A stretch of DNA of 64,000 nt. It comes from Ricordea florida (taxonomy: Eukaryota; Cnidaria; Anthozoa; Corallimorpharia; Ricordeidae). Both the position numbers and the translations under genes were made by a program. The stretch's first letter is position 1. Every line of letters starts with the position of its first letter. Under the pieces are notes generated by a model that did no database searches, was not told the DNA's origin, and saw only the letters and a list, made by a program, of their open reading frames with translations. Where the stretch lies: positions 1,953,501-2,017,500 of the forward strand of contig OX453277.1 of assembly GCA_949710005.1 (NCBI GenBank). Reading direction: 5' to 3'. This document shows, piece by piece, positions 62,050 through 64,000 of the stretch.

Positions 62050-64000
62050 GCTCTATTCGTAGAGAGAAGCTAAAACCGAAACGGCTTTTTAGTATTTACC
62101 CTCCGTGTTTTTGAGTAAGTGAGGCAAGTGAATTCTTTTCAATAGCTGATTTGTTTTATATGGTAGGCGTAGATCAATGAGTGTACTCATTCACTGCCCC
62201 CTGCTTGTGTATTTTGCTTAATGATTAGTTCAGCTTTTGTATCGCCCAGTAAAAAATGTCTAATTAGGTTTCTGACTTCTAAGTTTGACACGCAATGCCA
62301 AAGCAAGGAGATTCCCATCTATCGACGAATGAATTTTCTCGCGTGGGAAGCCGAGTTTACTTCGTCTTCCTGTCGAAGCTTCGGGTTCAAAAAAAAGAAA
62401 AAGTTTGCTGGATGTTGGCCGGTGAAATGAAAAAATCTAACAGTTCCTAATTATCGTGCAGTATACGCGATTTCCTACCGCGTCTTGCAGGCTGGTCGAG
62501 TCTATAGCTAAGGTAATGAATTGTAATTTTATATACCTTGTGACGTTATATGATGTTGAATGGTCCGTCCTGTCTTTGTTTCTTAATTCAAGTAAATTCT
62601 TTACTTATCAATATTAAACGATATATTCTACCTGAAGAGTATTTTAGGTCATACGAGGCTAGGTTTTAATTCAACAAAAGTAGTTTTTTTTCCCAAATTT
62701 TCAGGTACCTACTCCTCCGTTATAATTCCACGGCAGTAAAGCTTGCCTCTTTAATGCCATGCAGCAATCGCTTACTCATTTCGCAACCACTTGAGGCTCA
62801 ATACATGCGCATGCGTATTCCGTAATGCAATTTTTGTATTCCCGCTGTCAGGTTGACGTTGGAATCACAGGCAACCATAAAAGCAATAAAAACAATCCGA
62901 GGCTATCATCTCCGCAGGATCTTCAACTAATAAATATTTTTGCACCTGATAATTGTTGGTAAACAATAGGCTCAGTAAATCTTTTCAAACAATATATTTG
63001 GTCTTAGACAACTTATTACGTAAGCGTAGAATGCATAGCTTAGCCATTAGAATTATTTGAGGATATGAACTAAATCATATATTTGCACACACGCAGAAGT
63101 GTTTTCCAAGTAAATACCACTTGATAATAATGACATAACAATTAAAAGTACGATCGACTTGCGACAGCTGTCATAAACCCGAAATAATTTCATGTTAAGA
63201 GCCTGATGTTTTTGCTTGGATATCAGAGTGAAAAACTCATAGGATTTTCATTGTTTATTTCAACGGTGAAAGCTCAAACAGTAGAAACTGCATTAATATT
63301 TAAGCCGCTGTGTACGAGCGCCTGAATCACAACCATCCCACGCAATGTTTCAGGCGATAAGTCAATGACAATATTTTTCACTTAACATTTTATATTTCCC
63401 TTATAATTTTATCTTGGTGAGTTGTTTATATACGGCGCCCATTTATCAATTGTGGAATATTTTTCATACACGCTCTCGTTGTATTTTAGTATCCTTAATA
63501 AAGGCATGAAAACTTTTGGGTTTTTCGATATATAGCGCTTCTCACTTAACTACTTTATGCTTCAGTGCTCTCTCTTCAGTGTTTTAATCCGCACCTCTAA
63601 TTTGTAACTATCTTACAGAGACCATGGCCATCAGCGATTACGTCTTGTTAATTATGGTTACTTAAAATTGATTTTAAAATTACTTTCTCTCGTGTGTTCG
63701 TAACATCATTTCATTACGCTATCCTTAATTACCTAAACCTGCTGTTTTCTTTCTTTTTTTTTTCTTCATGGTCATTGGAGCTCGACTATTTTGATTGGAA
63801 AGTTTGCTTCTTCAATAGAAACTGATTTACTGCTAAATAGCTTCAAGGCAAATCTCCAAAAAGTATGTTAGTAAACACTGGCTATGCAATCAAAACTGCT
63901 GGTAAAATAAATATTTTATTTCTAAATAAGTCCGGCTCAAATAAAAGATCTTTGTTATCGTCCGCTTGAGTGGAAATTTTAACTTTATGGCATTTCCATA
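62050..64000. other. No gene recognised to window end
   Basis: AT-rich sequence without clear repeats or coding exons, except a weak acceptor and short open stretch at 63618-63656 that could continue the membrane-protein gene. Confidence 0.5.

Overview
The window is nuclear DNA from an animal. Everything in it fits an anthozoan cnidarian, most likely a stony coral or close relative, though the exact species cannot be read from the sequence. The genes are intron-rich with GT-AG splice sites, the proteins are clearly metazoan (MED23, LITAF, CBR4, acid lipase, alpha-tubulin), one gene is built from ShK modules that are abundant in cnidarians, and introns and spacers are packed with short inverted-repeat transposons and LINE fragments. 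I built gene models by joining exons at splice sites and requiring the reading phase to stay consistent. The exon lists in the entries come from that work.

Layout, left to right: the 3' end of MED23 (1-3697, +); a Harbinger-like element (4571-5222); a nine-exon C2H2 zinc-finger gene (5760-16099, +) whose second intron holds a 4.46-kb long-TIR transposon; a transposon-rich spacer with LINE and nested MITE debris (16100-20289); a LITAF-domain gene (20290-25104, +); CBR4, a short-chain dehydrogenase (26579-28859, +); LINE debris and a CTAT microsatellite (29330-29985); a secreted acid lipase (31216-36842, +); a 5'-truncated LINE (about 37320-38007); a 35-bp minisatellite (41266-41665); a second, intronless-CDS C2H2 gene (42492-43337, +); two tandem alpha-tubulin genes (44104-47338 and 49483-51905, +) with a scrap of a further tubulin 3' end between them; a partly resolved membrane-protein gene (first exon 53242-53457, probable second exon 60804-60868, +); and, inside its large intron on the opposite strand, a secreted ShK-module gene (59441 down to 55149) with a possible alternative first exon at 62046-61965. 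From about 62050 to the end I see only a weak candidate exon near 63618.

The genes are functionally unrelated housekeeping or metazoan genes, with no operon-like or cluster logic except the tubulin pair and the nested ShK gene. Most of what is unusual is mobile-element biology: long-TIR elements, several TWA-target-site MITEs, two diverged elements that share a Crypton-like N-terminal coding scrap, a mariner-like MITE present three times, and a hairpin with telomere-type repeats in its loop.
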